A stretch of DNA of 64,000 nucleotides from Deinococcus humi. GTDB lineage: Bacteria > Deinococcota > Deinococci > Deinococcales > Deinococcaceae. The position numbers and the translations under genes were made by a program. Below the pieces are notes generated by a model that did not search any database, was not told the DNA's origin, and worked only from the letters and a program-made list of their open reading frames with translations. Positions 43,286-51,825 of the stretch are shown here, piece after piece; positions within the stretch are counted from its first letter, which is position 1, and every line of letters starts with the position of its first letter. The DNA lies in assembly GCF_014201875.1 (NCBI RefSeq), contig NZ_JACHFL010000020.1:1-64000 (forward strand). The letters are read 5' to 3'.

Positions 43286-43442
43286 CGGCCCACGTCCATG
43301 CCTGGGTGAGAAAGACAAAAGCCAGAAAGACGAAAGAGCGCGGGCGGAAGCGGCCAGGAGGTCATCAGGAAGCCCACACTAGCAAGGCTGCATGAAGCCT
43401 TCAGCAGCCCTGCACGGAACCATTCGTCCGGGCCGGGCTACG

Positions 43443-43448
43443 TACACT
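43443..43448 (+). promoter_or_regulatory. -10 box of a leaderless mgtC-type gene
   Basis: TACACT 7 nt before the ATG at 43456; no Shine-Dalgarno is present. Same box as at 36261. Confidence 0.45.
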
Positions 43449-43455
43449 GCCGGGC

Positions 43456-43926
43456 ATGGACTCTTTCTGGAACGAACTCAAACTGATGCAGGGCCCGCTG
43501 GTGGCCTTTGTGCTCAGCGGAATGATCGGCTGGGAACGCGAACGCATGCACCGCAGCGCGGGCCTGCGGACCCACATGCTGGTGGGCATGAGCGCGGCCC
43601 TGTTCGTGGTGCTGGCCGAATCCCTGATCGTCTCGTTTGGCACCGACGACAATGGCGTGCGCTTCGACATGATCGGCCTGCTGGGCGCGGTGGTCAGTGG
43701 CATTAGTTTCCTGGGGGCCGGGGCGATTTTCTCGGACCGGGGCCAGAAGGCCAAGGGGCTGACCACGGCGGCGGGCCTGCTGGCGACGGCAGGGGTGGGC
43801 GTGGCCTGCGGGCTGCACCTCTATGTGTTGGCGACGGGGGCCACCCTGCTGTTTCTGTTCACGCTGGCGGTGGTCCAGCGTCTGGCCCAGGGCGAGACGG
43901 ACAGCGCCGCCGAGGAGCAGGAGTAG
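43456..43926 (+). CDS. MgtC/SapB family membrane protein
   Basis: 156 residues. Four to five membrane segments with the MgtC signature [32 protein letters not shown] (about 22-53) and [40 protein letters not shown] (about 76-115). The family is tied to magnesium limitation and to control of the F-ATPase in pathogens; in free-living bacteria the role is less clear. Convergent with the DUF475 gene and separated from it by a strong terminator. Confidence 0.88.
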   Translation: MDSFWNELKLMQGPLVAFVLSGMIGWERERMHRSAGLRTHMLVGMSAALFVVLAESLIVSFGTDDNGVRFDMIGLLGAVVSGISFLGAGAIFSDRGQKAKGLTTAAGLLATAGVGVACGLHLYVLATGATLLFLFTLAVVQRLAQGETDSAAEEQE

Positions 43927-44022
43927 GACGGGCTGCCCGGTCACGGGTGGAAATCCCAGGCGCAGGCGTGACGCGGCACTGCTGGTGTGAGCGGGAGCTT
44001 CCATCTTCAGGCGGGGAAGTCC

Positions 44023-44062
44023 AAAAAAGCTGTGGAGAAAGCGCTCTCGCTTTCTCCACAGC
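44023..44062 (-). terminator. intrinsic terminator of the DUF475 gene
   Basis: A perfect 15-bp stem (arms 44029-44043 and 44048-44062, starting GCTGTGGAGAAAGCG) with a 4-base loop. On the minus strand it is followed by six T (44023-44028). It lies 16 bp after the stop of the leftward gene. Confidence 0.9.
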
Positions 44063-44078
44063 CTATCCAGCCCCGCGC

Positions 44079-45134
44079 TCAGTTCACTTGAGATTTCCCC
44101 TCGGCCAGCTCGCGCTTGTTGGCGCGCACGCTGGACCAGATGGCCGCCGCGATAAATGTCACGCCGATCAATCCAGTAACCAGTTCTGGGATATGCACGT
44201 TGCGGTTAGTGCTGCTGAGCATGATGATGGCCAGCGCCAGGATGCCGTAGTGCGCTCCATGTTCCAGAAAGCGGTACCGCGCCAGCGTCCCCTGATGCAC
44301 CAGGAACAGCGTCAGCGAACGCACGAAGACCGCACCAATCGCCAGCCCCGCCGAGATGATCACGATTTCTTTGGTCACGGCGAAAGCGCCGATCACACCG
44401 TCCAGCGAGAAAGACGCGTCCAGCACTTCCAGGTAAAGGAAGGCCGTCAGACCTGCCGCGCCCGCCTTGGCCGCCATGTCATTGGGGTCAAACAGGCCGC
44501 CGATAGCGTTCATGGCGAGATAAATCAGCAGACCTACCATGCCCGCCGTGACCGCCGAGAGTTGCTCGGCAGGGGCCACGAAAAAGTGCGTGACCGACAG
44601 CAACACCACGCCTGCGATCAGGGCTTGGATGGTGTCCAGCTTGCCCAGCCCGGCCAGGCGGCGCTCGAAGCCCGTCAGCCAATGTTCGTCCTTCTCGGGG
44701 TCCATCAGGTAATTCAGGGCCACCATCAGCAGGAAGATGCCCCCGAAGGCGCTGATCACCACCTCGGCCTGCTCCAGGTACTCGCCGTAGCGGGTGGAAT
44801 CGTTCAGGGCCAGACTGGCCACCTCGCCGAAGCCGAGGCCCGCCGTGATGGCGACGATGGCAATCGGGAAGATCAGCCGCATCCCCACGACGGCGATCAG
44901 GATGCCCCAGACCAGAAAGCGGCGCTGCCACTTCTCGGTCATGTTCTTGAGGACCGAGGCGTTGACCACCGCGTTATCGAAGCTGAGGGACACTTCCATG
45001 ACGCCCAGCACCACGGCGATGACCAGGAAATTCAGGGCTGTGCTGATGCCGCCGACGCTGAAGCCGTACCACGTCGCCAGCACCAGGGCGATGGCGCTCA
45101 GACCGAAGGCAAAGCCAAACTCTCTTTGAATCAC
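44079..45134 (-). CDS. DUF475 / TerC-like integral membrane protein
   Basis: 351 residues from GTG 45132-45134, with AAGGAG 7 nt upstream, giving the family start IQREFGFAFG. About nine membrane segments. The paired family motifs with acidic residues are visible: MEVSLSFDNAVVNASVLKNM (about 46-65) and LEVLDASFSLDGVIGAFAVTKEIVIISAGLAIGAVFVR (about 230-265), the duplicated TerC fold with intramembrane Asp/Glu that suggests metal ion transport. It has its own terminator. A diverged fragment of the second motif region is found upstream at 45481-45567. Confidence 0.88.
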   Translation of the reverse strand: MIQREFGFAFGLSAIALVLATWYGFSVGGISTALNFLVIAVVLGVMEVSLSFDNAVVNASVLKNMTEKWQRRFLVWGILIAVVGMRLIFPIAIVAITAGLGFGEVASLALNDSTRYGEYLEQAEVVISAFGGIFLLMVALNYLMDPEKDEHWLTGFERRLAGLGKLDTIQALIAGVVLLSVTHFFVAPAEQLSAVTAGMVGLLIYLAMNAIGGLFDPNDMAAKAGAAGLTAFLYLEVLDASFSLDGVIGAFAVTKEIVIISAGLAIGAVFVRSLTLFLVHQGTLARYRFLEHGAHYGILALAIIMLSSTNRNVHIPELVTGLIGVTFIAAAIWSSVRANKRELAEGKSQVN

Positions 45135-45480
45135 GCTTGTTCTCCTTGCTGGTTGCCCGTGAGGATGCAAACCAGGTCGATCAGTATGCGGTTTCCTGAA
45201 ATTTGAAAGAAGAGGGCGGAATGCGAAATCCATAGTCCTCGTGCCCCTCACGAGGGATTGAAAATTCTGGCCTCGCGCGCCTCCAACCGCTTCTCCCTTG
45301 ATCCATGCCCGTACTGACCCAGAAGAAGCACGCGCGATGGGATGGGACCCCACTGAGGCGTCCGCGTCTGTTTCACGGCTGACGTCTGCTCTGCGGTTCG
45401 TGCAAGCAACATTGTCCACGACGCAGATCAGGGTGGACATGTCAGATGGCAAAACTTAACCTCGCATCCGAGTTGGATAA

Positions 45481-45567
45481 CAATCGGGCCTTCGTCAGGG
45501 TCAGGCTATCCAGGGAGAACGAGGCGTCCATCACTCCCAGGGCCAGGAAGGCCGTCAGACCTGCCGC
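45481..45567 (-). pseudogene. fragment of a second DUF475/TerC-like gene
   Basis: On the minus strand this stretch reads AAGLTAFLALGVMDASFSLDSLTLTKARL. The functional DUF475 protein has AAGLTAFLYLEVLDASFSLDG at the matching place. A 24-base DNA stretch, AGGAAGGCCGTCAGACC and on, is identical between 44437 and 45546. No start, stop or extension of the gene is preserved, so it is a duplication remnant. Confidence 0.65.
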
Positions 45568-45640
45568 GAATCAAAGGGCTTTCAAGGCCGTTTTACGGCT
45601 CCCACACACAACTGACCATCTTCAACGCCAAAGTGGCCAC

Positions 45641-46048
45641 ATGAAAAAACTTGTCCTCCTCACCTCCATCCTGCTCGCTGGGCTGCCCTACGCGGCGGCC
45701 CAGGGCACCACGCCTGCCCCCACCACCTCGGCCACCCCAGCCCAGCCCAGCGCCTGGCAGGGACTGACCGTTCCAAACTATCCAGGGGCCACCCAGCTCG
45801 TCGTCTCCTCGGATGACGACGAGTACGAACTGTACTTCCAGAGCAGCGACGGCCTGCAAAAAGTCTTCAACTACTACCGCGATTTCCTGGTCAAGCAGGG
45901 CTTCAAGGTGGAAAACAGCAAAGCCGAGGACGGCGGTACGGACCTCAAGGCCAATCTGAGCAAGGGAACGGGCAAGGCCAACAACATCGAGCTGGACGTG
46001 AAGCTCAAGAATGGGCAGTACAAAGTGGAAATCGAGTTCGACGATTAG
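45641..46048 (+). CDS. small exported protein
   Basis: 135 residues. The signal peptide MKKLVLLTSILLAGLPYAAAQG has a cut after AAA. A Thr/Pro/Ala-rich spacer (about 23-40) is followed by a compact alpha/beta domain (YPGATQLVVSSDDDEYELYFQSSDGLQKVFNYYRDFLVKQGFKVENSKAEDGG...NNIELDVKLKNGQYKVEIEFDD). The pattern of a YPGA start, an aromatic YYRDFL helix and alternating strands is seen in a group of secreted bacterial proteins of unknown function. No operon partner. Confidence 0.75.
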   Translation: MKKLVLLTSILLAGLPYAAAQGTTPAPTTSATPAQPSAWQGLTVPNYPGATQLVVSSDDDEYELYFQSSDGLQKVFNYYRDFLVKQGFKVENSKAEDGGTDLKANLSKGTGKANNIELDVKLKNGQYKVEIEFDD

Positions 46049-46195
46049 AAACTGATCTCCGCATTGCCCCTGCCCTGACCACTGGTCTCCACCCCAGCGC
46101 GGTGTCAGTTCAGCAGCTTCAGGTTGAACCACTGCGCTGAAGAAATTTTCTCTCCTCACCTGCCTTATCAGAGAACGCTATTTAGGGCCTGGAGT

Positions 46196-46209
46196 GCCGT
46201 GTTCATCGG
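46196..46209 (+). repeat. 14-bp direct repeat, left copy
   Basis: GCCGTGTTCATCGG. It recurs exactly at 47454-47467, so the pair brackets the alpha/beta hydrolase gene at 46268-47413. Could mark an inserted or excisable segment of about 1.26 kb. Confidence 0.5.
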
Positions 46210-46267
46210 TCTCTGGGCTTGGAAGGCGTCTGGGCACATTCCGCCGAAGCAGCTCTGCCGGGGTTGT

Positions 46268-47413
46268 TCAGCGTCCCTTGATCCAGTCCGCCGTGTCGTT
46301 GATGGTCTGCGTCTCGATGGGCTGGAAGTTGTCCTGAACGATACTGGGGGCCTTCCCGAGGCTGTGGCCCAGGCCGGGGTACAGCTTCACGGTGGTCGGG
46401 ACGCCGCTGCTCCTCAGGGCGTCGGTCAGGGCGTTCAGGTACTTCGCGGGCGTGTTCGCGTCGTTCTGGCCTTGCAGGATCAGCACCGGCACCTTGATCG
46501 AGGGAGCCTGGGCGGTCGTGACCGGCAGGGCACGGGCGCGGGAGTAGATGTTGAGGGGGGCCTGTGGAGTTTCGATCAGGGACTTCAGAACAGCGCGCGC
46601 GCCCGGCAGGTACTCGCTGTCCAGCTCCACGACCCCGTTCCTGTTCAGATCGTAAGCGGCCAGGTTCAGTTCGTACTTCCCGGCGGCCAGGCCCTCCTGG
46701 TTCAGGGCGAAGGTCAGGGCACTGCGGGCGACCAGACCCCCCGGGCCGGTGTATGCCACGGTCAGATTCTGGTTGGTCAGCCCCCCCGGTACCACCTGCT
46801 TCAGGTACGGCAGTTGCACGTCCGTGAGCTGTTTGTCGAACAGGTCCGCCCACGGCAGCGTCACAGGCGCTTGCAAGATCAGCCCCGCGACTTCTGGGTG
46901 GTTGTTCACCAGGGCGGCGGCGACAGTGCTGCCCTCGCTCCAGCCGTACACATAGATGCGCTCCGGATCAACCCGTGGGTTGGCCTTGATGGCGTTCAGG
47001 GCCGTCTCGGCGTCCTTGAGGAAGGTGTTCAGGTCAGCCTTGGTGTAAAAGCTCTGGTAATCCACCTTGCCGGGACCGCTGACGTAATGCTTGTTGTAGC
47101 GCAGCACCGCGATCCCCTGAGTACTCAGGCCCTGTGAGAGGTCCGCGAAGATGCGGCTGAGCACCTTGCCGTCGGGGCCGGTGACGGTGAAATCCATGTC
47201 GGCAGGGGTGGACCCATGAATCAGCAGGACGGCGGGCAGCTTCCCGGTCTGCGCGGCGGGGTAGGTCCACTGCGCCGCACTCGTGAAATCCCCGAAGTTC
47301 AGCGTGGTGTTCACACGCTGGGGGGGCTGGATGACCGGCGCGGGGCCACCTGAGCCGCCAGCCGCAGCGAGAGGACTGAGGGCGAAGGCAAGGATCAACG
47401 TGACTTTGTGCAT
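46268..47413 (-). CDS. exported alpha/beta hydrolase (serine aminopeptidase-like)
   Basis: 381 residues. The start ATG gives a signal peptide, MHKVTLILAFALSPLAAAGGSG. An alpha/beta hydrolase fold follows: LLIHGSTPADMD oxyanion region, nucleophile in YGWSEGSTVAA, acid near VLILQGQNDANTP (Asp), and His in YPGLGHSLG. An insert about 200-280 contains the DLNRNGVVELDSEY segment, which looks like a single Ca-binding loop. Likely a periplasmic or secreted esterase or peptidase. Bracketed by two identical 14-bp repeats (46196, 47454). Single gene. Confidence 0.82.
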   Translation of the reverse strand: MHKVTLILAFALSPLAAAGGSGGPAPVIQPPQRVNTTLNFGDFTSAAQWTYPAAQTGKLPAVLLIHGSTPADMDFTVTGPDGKVLSRIFADLSQGLSTQGIAVLRYNKHYVSGPGKVDYQSFYTKADLNTFLKDAETALNAIKANPRVDPERIYVYGWSEGSTVAAALVNNHPEVAGLILQAPVTLPWADLFDKQLTDVQLPYLKQVVPGGLTNQNLTVAYTGPGGLVARSALTFALNQEGLAAGKYELNLAAYDLNRNGVVELDSEYLPGARAVLKSLIETPQAPLNIYSRARALPVTTAQAPSIKVPVLILQGQNDANTPAKYLNALTDALRSSGVPTTVKLYPGLGHSLGKAPSIVQDNFQPIETQTINDTADWIKGR

Positions 47414-47453
47414 GGCCTCAGCGTAACTGATAGAGGCTTTGAAAGCTTGAACC

Positions 47454-47467
47454 GCCGTGTTCATCGG
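47454..47467 (+). repeat. 14-bp direct repeat, right copy
   Basis: GCCGTGTTCATCGG, identical to 46196-46209. Confidence 0.5.
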
Positions 47468-47562
47468 CCTTCCAGCTCAAGAAGAATCTAGGCGCGGTGA
47501 GCGCAGGCCGTCGAAGAGAGGGGCCAGGACGCTATGCAGCCAGAATTCGGCATTCGCAGGAT

Positions 47563-47901
47563 TCACCCTCTGTCAGCCGTCCCGGCTCCCCGGCCCCGTT
47601 TCGGGCGGAACGCTTCGAGGTCCAGCAGTTCTTCCAGGCGCGGCAACGGCTGACCCTGCACCCGCTCTTTCACGAAGACCTTGGCCCGCTCCGCCTTCGC
47701 CTGGGCGTCCTGCTCCTCGTAGGCGTCCAGCAGCCACACGGCGGGACCGATGGGGCGATCCTCGCCCTCTGTGGTGGGCAGGGCGGCCTTCCTGGTGGGC
47801 CGGTGGTGCGCCTTGCTCCTGACCTTGCGCTCAGCCCGCTCGGGAGCCCTGAGGAGAGCACCCCCGGCGCACCCCACCGAGAGTATTTCCTGCCTGCCCA
47901 T
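47563..47901 (-). CDS. hypothetical protein
   Basis: 112 residues. The C-terminal half looks real (GPAVWLLDAYEEQDAQAKAERAKVFVKERVQGQPLPRLEELLDLEAFRPKRG), predicted helical and charged. The N-terminal half is basic and less convincing, and the start could be further in. No family recognised. It lies alone between the exported hydrolase and the second GGDEF gene. Confidence 0.45.
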   Translation of the reverse strand: MGRQEILSVGCAGGALLRAPERAERKVRSKAHHRPTRKAALPTTEGEDRPIGPAVWLLDAYEEQDAQAKAERAKVFVKERVQGQPLPRLEELLDLEAFRPKRGRGAGTADRG

Positions 47902-48084
47902 ACCGTCGGTCCCTGATCAGCACGGCTCAACCCATCTTCAGCCGCCGCTAAGACCTGATCAGGAACCCAGGTGTAAGGTTTCCCCAAGCCGAAAATAGCT
48001 CCCCTCCAGCTCAGTCTGAGATCCAGTGCAGCATGCCTGGTTGAGGCTCTCCCCACCCGTTGCCTACCGAGGTGCCTCCCTCCC

Positions 48085-49149
48085 ATGCCTGATCTGTCCC
48101 CGCGCTTTCCCTCCCAGCCTGAGTTTGAACCCGGCCAGACGCCGCTGCATCTCCTTGATCCGGTCCGCCTGCTGCGCTGGGTCCCGCTGTTCTCTGCGTC
48201 CGCCGGGCTGGTGATCCTGATCGCCCTGCGTCTGGCCGCCCCGCCCTACGTGGCCCTGCTGGTGTTCGTCATGGTCTACAGCGGCCTGGCCCTGGCCGGT
48301 CCACCTTTTGCGCGTGGGGCCCTGCTGGTCCATGCCGGGCGGGTCTACGCCGTGATCCTGTTGCTGGCCTGGGTCACGGGGCTGTACCTGCTGCCCGGCC
48401 ACCCGGCCACCGGGATGGTCCGCCTGGCCGTGTTGCTGCACCTGACCACCCTGTACGTCTCCCTGTTCATGCAACTGTCCCCACTGGCGGCGGCACGCAC
48501 GGCGGCGGGCACCCTGGCTGTGCTGGTGCTCACCGCGCTGCCGCACGGCTGGCGCACGCTGGGCCAGACCGGACCCTTCGACGGCGTGACCCTGCCGGTT
48601 ACCCTGCTGGTGGCGCACGGGGCACTGATCACGGTGCTGCGTTTGTTCAGCAGTTTCCGGGACCAGCTGGCCCACAGCCAGGGGCGGGCGCAGGCCCTGC
48701 ACGAGTTGGCCCACCGCGATGCGCTGACCGGGCTGCCCAACCGCCGGGCATTAGAACTCGCTCTGGAGGGGACTGTGACGGGCGCGTGGGCGGGGCAGCT
48801 GGCAGTCATCGACGTGGATGGCCTCAAGGGGGTGAATGACCGCCTGGGGCACGCAGCGGGGGACGATCTGCTGCGCCGCTTTGCCGAGGGCTTTGCCGGG
48901 CAGGCCGGGGAGCACGGGGGGGTGTACCGCATCAGCGGAGATGAGTTCGCGCTGCTGTTGCCGGACGGCGCCCTCTCCGCCGAGACCATCGTCGAGACGG
49001 TGACGCAGAGGGTGCGGGCGAGCCATCCAGGAGCGGCGGCCAGCGTGGGGACGGCGCGCTGGAGGGCTGGGGAGGCAGCGGACGCCTGGCTGTCGCGCGC
49101 CGATGGAGCGATGTACCGGCACAAGCGTCGGGGTGGACCAGGGCGGTAG
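48085..49149 (+). CDS. membrane diguanylate cyclase (GGDEF), paralogue 2
   Basis: 354 residues. Six membrane segments (about 30-200) are followed by a GGDEF domain: HRDALTGLPNRRALELAL, VIDVDGLKGVNDRLGHAAGDDLL, RISGDEFALLLP with the SGDEF loop at 284-288, ending SRADGAMYRHKRRGGPGR. It is alignable with the protein at 34573-35628 without large gaps, even in the membrane part and the last 20 residues, which are identical in both, so they are recent duplicates. No I-site RxxD is obvious in front of SGDEF. Confidence 0.88.
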   Translation: MPDLSPRFPSQPEFEPGQTPLHLLDPVRLLRWVPLFSASAGLVILIALRLAAPPYVALLVFVMVYSGLALAGPPFARGALLVHAGRVYAVILLLAWVTGLYLLPGHPATGMVRLAVLLHLTTLYVSLFMQLSPLAAARTAAGTLAVLVLTALPHGWRTLGQTGPFDGVTLPVTLLVAHGALITVLRLFSSFRDQLAHSQGRAQALHELAHRDALTGLPNRRALELALEGTVTGAWAGQLAVIDVDGLKGVNDRLGHAAGDDLLRRFAEGFAGQAGEHGGVYRISGDEFALLLPDGALSAETIVETVTQRVRASHPGAAASVGTARWRAGEAADAWLSRADGAMYRHKRRGGPGR

Positions 49150-49297
49150 TCGAACCTGATCAGCTGAGGCGGAGCAGTTTCAACGAAGACGTCTCTCAAC
49201 CGCGCTGCCTCCCCGACTCAGACTGTTCGTGCACCCGCGGCGTTAACTCAGCCGTCAGAACCCCCCTCACCCCCCGCTCCGTCACGCTGGTCTGGCT

Positions 49298-49303
49298 TAT
49301 CCT
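49298..49303 (+). promoter_or_regulatory. -10 box and ribosome site of the helicase gene
   Basis: TATCCT at 49298-49303, then GGAGG (49311-49315) 5 nt before the GTG start at 49321. The -35 is unclear. Confidence 0.45.
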
Positions 49304-49320
49304 GCCTCCAGGAGGCCACA

Positions 49321-51399
49321 GTGAATCGGCGCGCGATCCCACCCAATTTCACGCCCGAGCAGCGCGCCTTCCTGTCGTGCGTCACCACGACGCCCGCCCA
49401 TATCTTCCTGCGTGCCACCGCCGGAGCCGGCAAGACCACCACCCTGCTCGAAGCTGCCTGGCAGCTCGGGCAGCCGGGCGTCTACTTCGCGTACAACAAG
49501 CACGCCGTCGCTGACCTGCAACCCCGCCTGCCCCGTCAGGTCCGCGCCCGCACCCTGCACGCCCACGGCCTGGGGTTACTCAACAGCCAGACGGTAGGGC
49601 TGGAACTGGTTCGCGATAAGGGCCGACAGGTGGCTGCCCGCGTCCTGCGCGGTCCCCGCTCCCCCCTGTACGCCGCCGCACGCGCCTGGGACATCGCCCG
49701 CGAGGAAGGCCTTCTGACCCTCACTCAGACCGACGCCGAACGCCTCGCGGCCCGCAGTGACTGGCGTGGCCACTCCCACGAACTCCAGGACCTGATCCCC
49801 ACCATGCATGAAGCCGGTAACCGGCTGTGGGCCGACGCCCGCAGCGCGGACTACACGGACATGCTCTGGCTCCCAGTCCGTCACGGCTACGGCCACCACA
49901 GCCTGCGCCTGGCCCTGGTGGATGAGGCGCAAGACCTTACCCCGCTCCGCCAACAGTTCGTGCAGCACCTGCTTGGCCTGCCTGACACCACGGACGCAGG
50001 ACGATTGATCTTCGTAGGCGACAGCGATCAGAGCATCTATCTGTGGGCCGGCGCCGATCCGGCCGCCCTGAGCCGCCTGAAGGCTGCCGTGGGGGCCGTG
50101 GAATTGCCGCTGTCCGTGTCGTTTCGCTGTCCACGGGAAGTGGTGCGGTACGCGCGAGCGTACAGCTCCTTCATTCAACCGGCCCCGCAAGCCCCGCCCG
50201 GCGTGATCGAGCATGTCAGCGCGGAGACGGCCACCTACGAGCGGGGCGATACGGTGCTGTGCCGCACAAACGCGCCCCTGATCCGGCTGGCCCTGGAACT
50301 GATGACCCGGCGCGTGAGTGTCAGCGTGGTGGGCCGGGATCTGGAAGTCAGGTTGCGGGAGGCGTTGATGGCGGCCTTGCCCGCGCACGGTTCGTTTTGC
50401 AATGACGACGTGACCGAACTGGCGCGGGCGTACCTGGCCCCGCTGGACGAGCCGCTTAAGCAGCGGGCGGCGGAAGGGGACCGGGCAGCCCGGCAGCAGC
50501 GCACGGAACTGTATGACCTCGCCCGCTGCTTGCGGTATCTGGCGTGGGTGGTGTCCCGGGCGTCGGGGGAGGGCACGCTGGAAGGGGCGCTGGGGCTGCT
50601 GAGGGCGTTATGCCGGGAGGATGCGGACGCGGACGTCCTGCTGGCGTCGGTGCACCGGGCGAAAGGCAAGGAGTGGCCGCGCGTGACGATCCTGTACCCG
50701 GAACTGATGCCGCTCGCGCAGGGGGACGCAGATGAGGAGCGGGCGGTGCAGTTCGTGGCGGTGACGCGGGCGCAGCAGGTGCTGCGTTTCGCGTATGGGA
50801 AGGAAGCGTGGGCACAGCAGGACTTCGTGAAGCCAGGTGAACTGCTGAATGCGCCGCAGCCGGGTGCCACCCGGCCCGCCAACCAGCCTGCCCAGGCTGG
50901 ACGGGCAAAAACGGTACGGAAACCCAACGTCCAGACTGCGCCCAGGATCGTTCGGCCAGGAGGGGCGGATCCCCTATTCGGGGGCGACGTCATGCTGGGG
51001 CGGGAAACGGTGCGCGAGCGGTTGCTCGCGCTGGCGGAGGAGGACCGCGCCCTGGTGCGGGTCTGGGCGTTGACGGGCCTGCAAGCGCTGTCTGGCACGC
51101 GTGAGGCGGTGGTGGCCGTGCATGAGGATCACTTGCGGGTGTACGAGCAGGCGGCGGCGCTCGCGCGGCTGGCGCAGCCGGTGGGGGGTGGGCGTGGCGT
51201 GCCGGTCTGCGTGTTCGACTCGCCCCTGGCGCGGGTGCAATTCGCCAGAAAGATCCGGGTGGGCAAGTCGATGGTCCGGTTGAAGCTGGGGGAACAGGAC
51301 TTGCGATTTGAGCTGGGCAGTGGAGAACTGGTGGGGGCGGTGGGGCCACTGTCCACCTTCATTCTGCCGAGGGCGCTGGAGGGCTTGCGGGCAAGTTGA
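49321..51399 (+). CDS. UvrD/Rep-like superfamily 1 DNA helicase
   Basis: 692 residues from GTG after GGAGG. Helicase motifs in order: I ATAGAGKTTT (32-41), II DEAQDLTPLR near 200, III VGDSDQSIYLWAGA near 227, IV VSFRCPREVVRYA near 262, V ASVHRAKGKEWPRVTIL near 445, and VI FVAVTRAQQVLRFAYG near 480. The C-terminal about 170 residues are not a known UvrD domain (VWALTGLQALSGTREAVVAVHEDHLRVYEQAAALARLAQP...). It differs from housekeeping UvrD in being shorter and in lacking the long 2B insertion, and resembles plasmid or phage helicases. It may take part in plasmid replication or repair. Confidence 0.85.
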   Translation: MNRRAIPPNFTPEQRAFLSCVTTTPAHIFLRATAGAGKTTTLLEAAWQLGQPGVYFAYNKHAVADLQPRLPRQVRARTLHAHGLGLLNSQTVGLELVRDKGRQVAARVLRGPRSPLYAAARAWDIAREEGLLTLTQTDAERLAARSDWRGHSHELQDLIPTMHEAGNRLWADARSADYTDMLWLPVRHGYGHHSLRLALVDEAQDLTPLRQQFVQHLLGLPDTTDAGRLIFVGDSDQSIYLWAGADPAALSRLKAAVGAVELPLSVSFRCPREVVRYARAYSSFIQPAPQAPPGVIEHVSAETATYERGDTVLCRTNAPLIRLALELMTRRVSVSVVGRDLEVRLREALMAALPAHGSFCNDDVTELARAYLAPLDEPLKQRAAEGDRAARQQRTELYDLARCLRYLAWVVSRASGEGTLEGALGLLRALCREDADADVLLASVHRAKGKEWPRVTILYPELMPLAQGDADEERAVQFVAVTRAQQVLRFAYGKEAWAQQDFVKPGELLNAPQPGATRPANQPAQAGRAKTVRKPNVQTAPRIVRPGGADPLFGGDVMLGRETVRERLLALAEEDRALVRVWALTGLQALSGTREAVVAVHEDHLRVYEQAAALARLAQPVGGGRGVPVCVFDSPLARVQFARKIRVGKSMVRLKLGEQDLRFELGSGELVGAVGPLSTFILPRALEGLRAS

Positions 51400-51561
51400 G
51401 GACTTGCGTCCAGAACCATGGATCGTTCAGACGGGCAGGATGAAGAAAAAGGAGAAGGCTGCTCCCGCGAAGACGTTGAAAGCTGCTGCTTCGGTGGCCA
51501 CTGCGCCCGCATCAGCGACTGCTGGGGCAAGATCGCCAAAGCCCAGCCCTGGCTCAAGCCC

Positions 51562-51780
51562 TCAAGAACGTTCTAGCCGGGCCACCAAGTGGCGGCTTCG
51601 CCGGTCCGTTCGCAACTGGTGCAGCAGCTCGCCCAGTTCCCCCCCTTCACCTCCCGCAACCTCTCGCAGGGCCGTCAGGTAAATCCGTTGCGACAGCTCC
51701 GACAGCCCCACGAACTTCCCGACCGGATCCGTGCCCAGGCGGGGAAGATTGACCGGCCACAGCTCCGACACTGCGCTCAT
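51562..51780 (-). CDS. small hypothetical protein
   Basis: 72 residues (MSAVSELWPVNLPRLGTDPVGKFVGLSELSQRIYLTALREVAGGEGGELGELLHQLRTDRRSRHLVARLERS). A good GGAGGG lies 6-7 nt before ATG. Predicted helical. It follows the exported-protein gene at 51826 on the same strand but is encoded after it by only 45 bases, so it may be co-transcribed. An alternative frame on the plus strand (51440-51682) was judged less likely. Confidence 0.55.
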   Translation of the reverse strand: MSAVSELWPVNLPRLGTDPVGKFVGLSELSQRIYLTALREVAGGEGGELGELLHQLRTDRRSRHLVARLERS

Positions 51781-51825
51781 CCGCGTCCCTCCGGTCTGTC
51801 CATCATGCGGCGCCTGAGCAAGCCC

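Noticed and set aside
43947..45206. 419-codon plus-strand frame opposite DUF475
   Set aside because: His/Gln/Arg-rich shadow; the minus strand has family motifs and a terminator.
49297..49306. Second TTATCCTGCC (nick-like) sequence
   Set aside because: It sits at the -10 position of the helicase gene with no relaxosome context; kept as a caution for the oriT call.
51440..51682. Lys/Ala-rich plus-strand frame (MKKKEKAAPAKTLKAAAS...)
   Set aside because: The second half is the complement of the better supported gene at 51562-51780, and no ribosome site precedes it. A short histone-H1-like peptide cannot be excluded.
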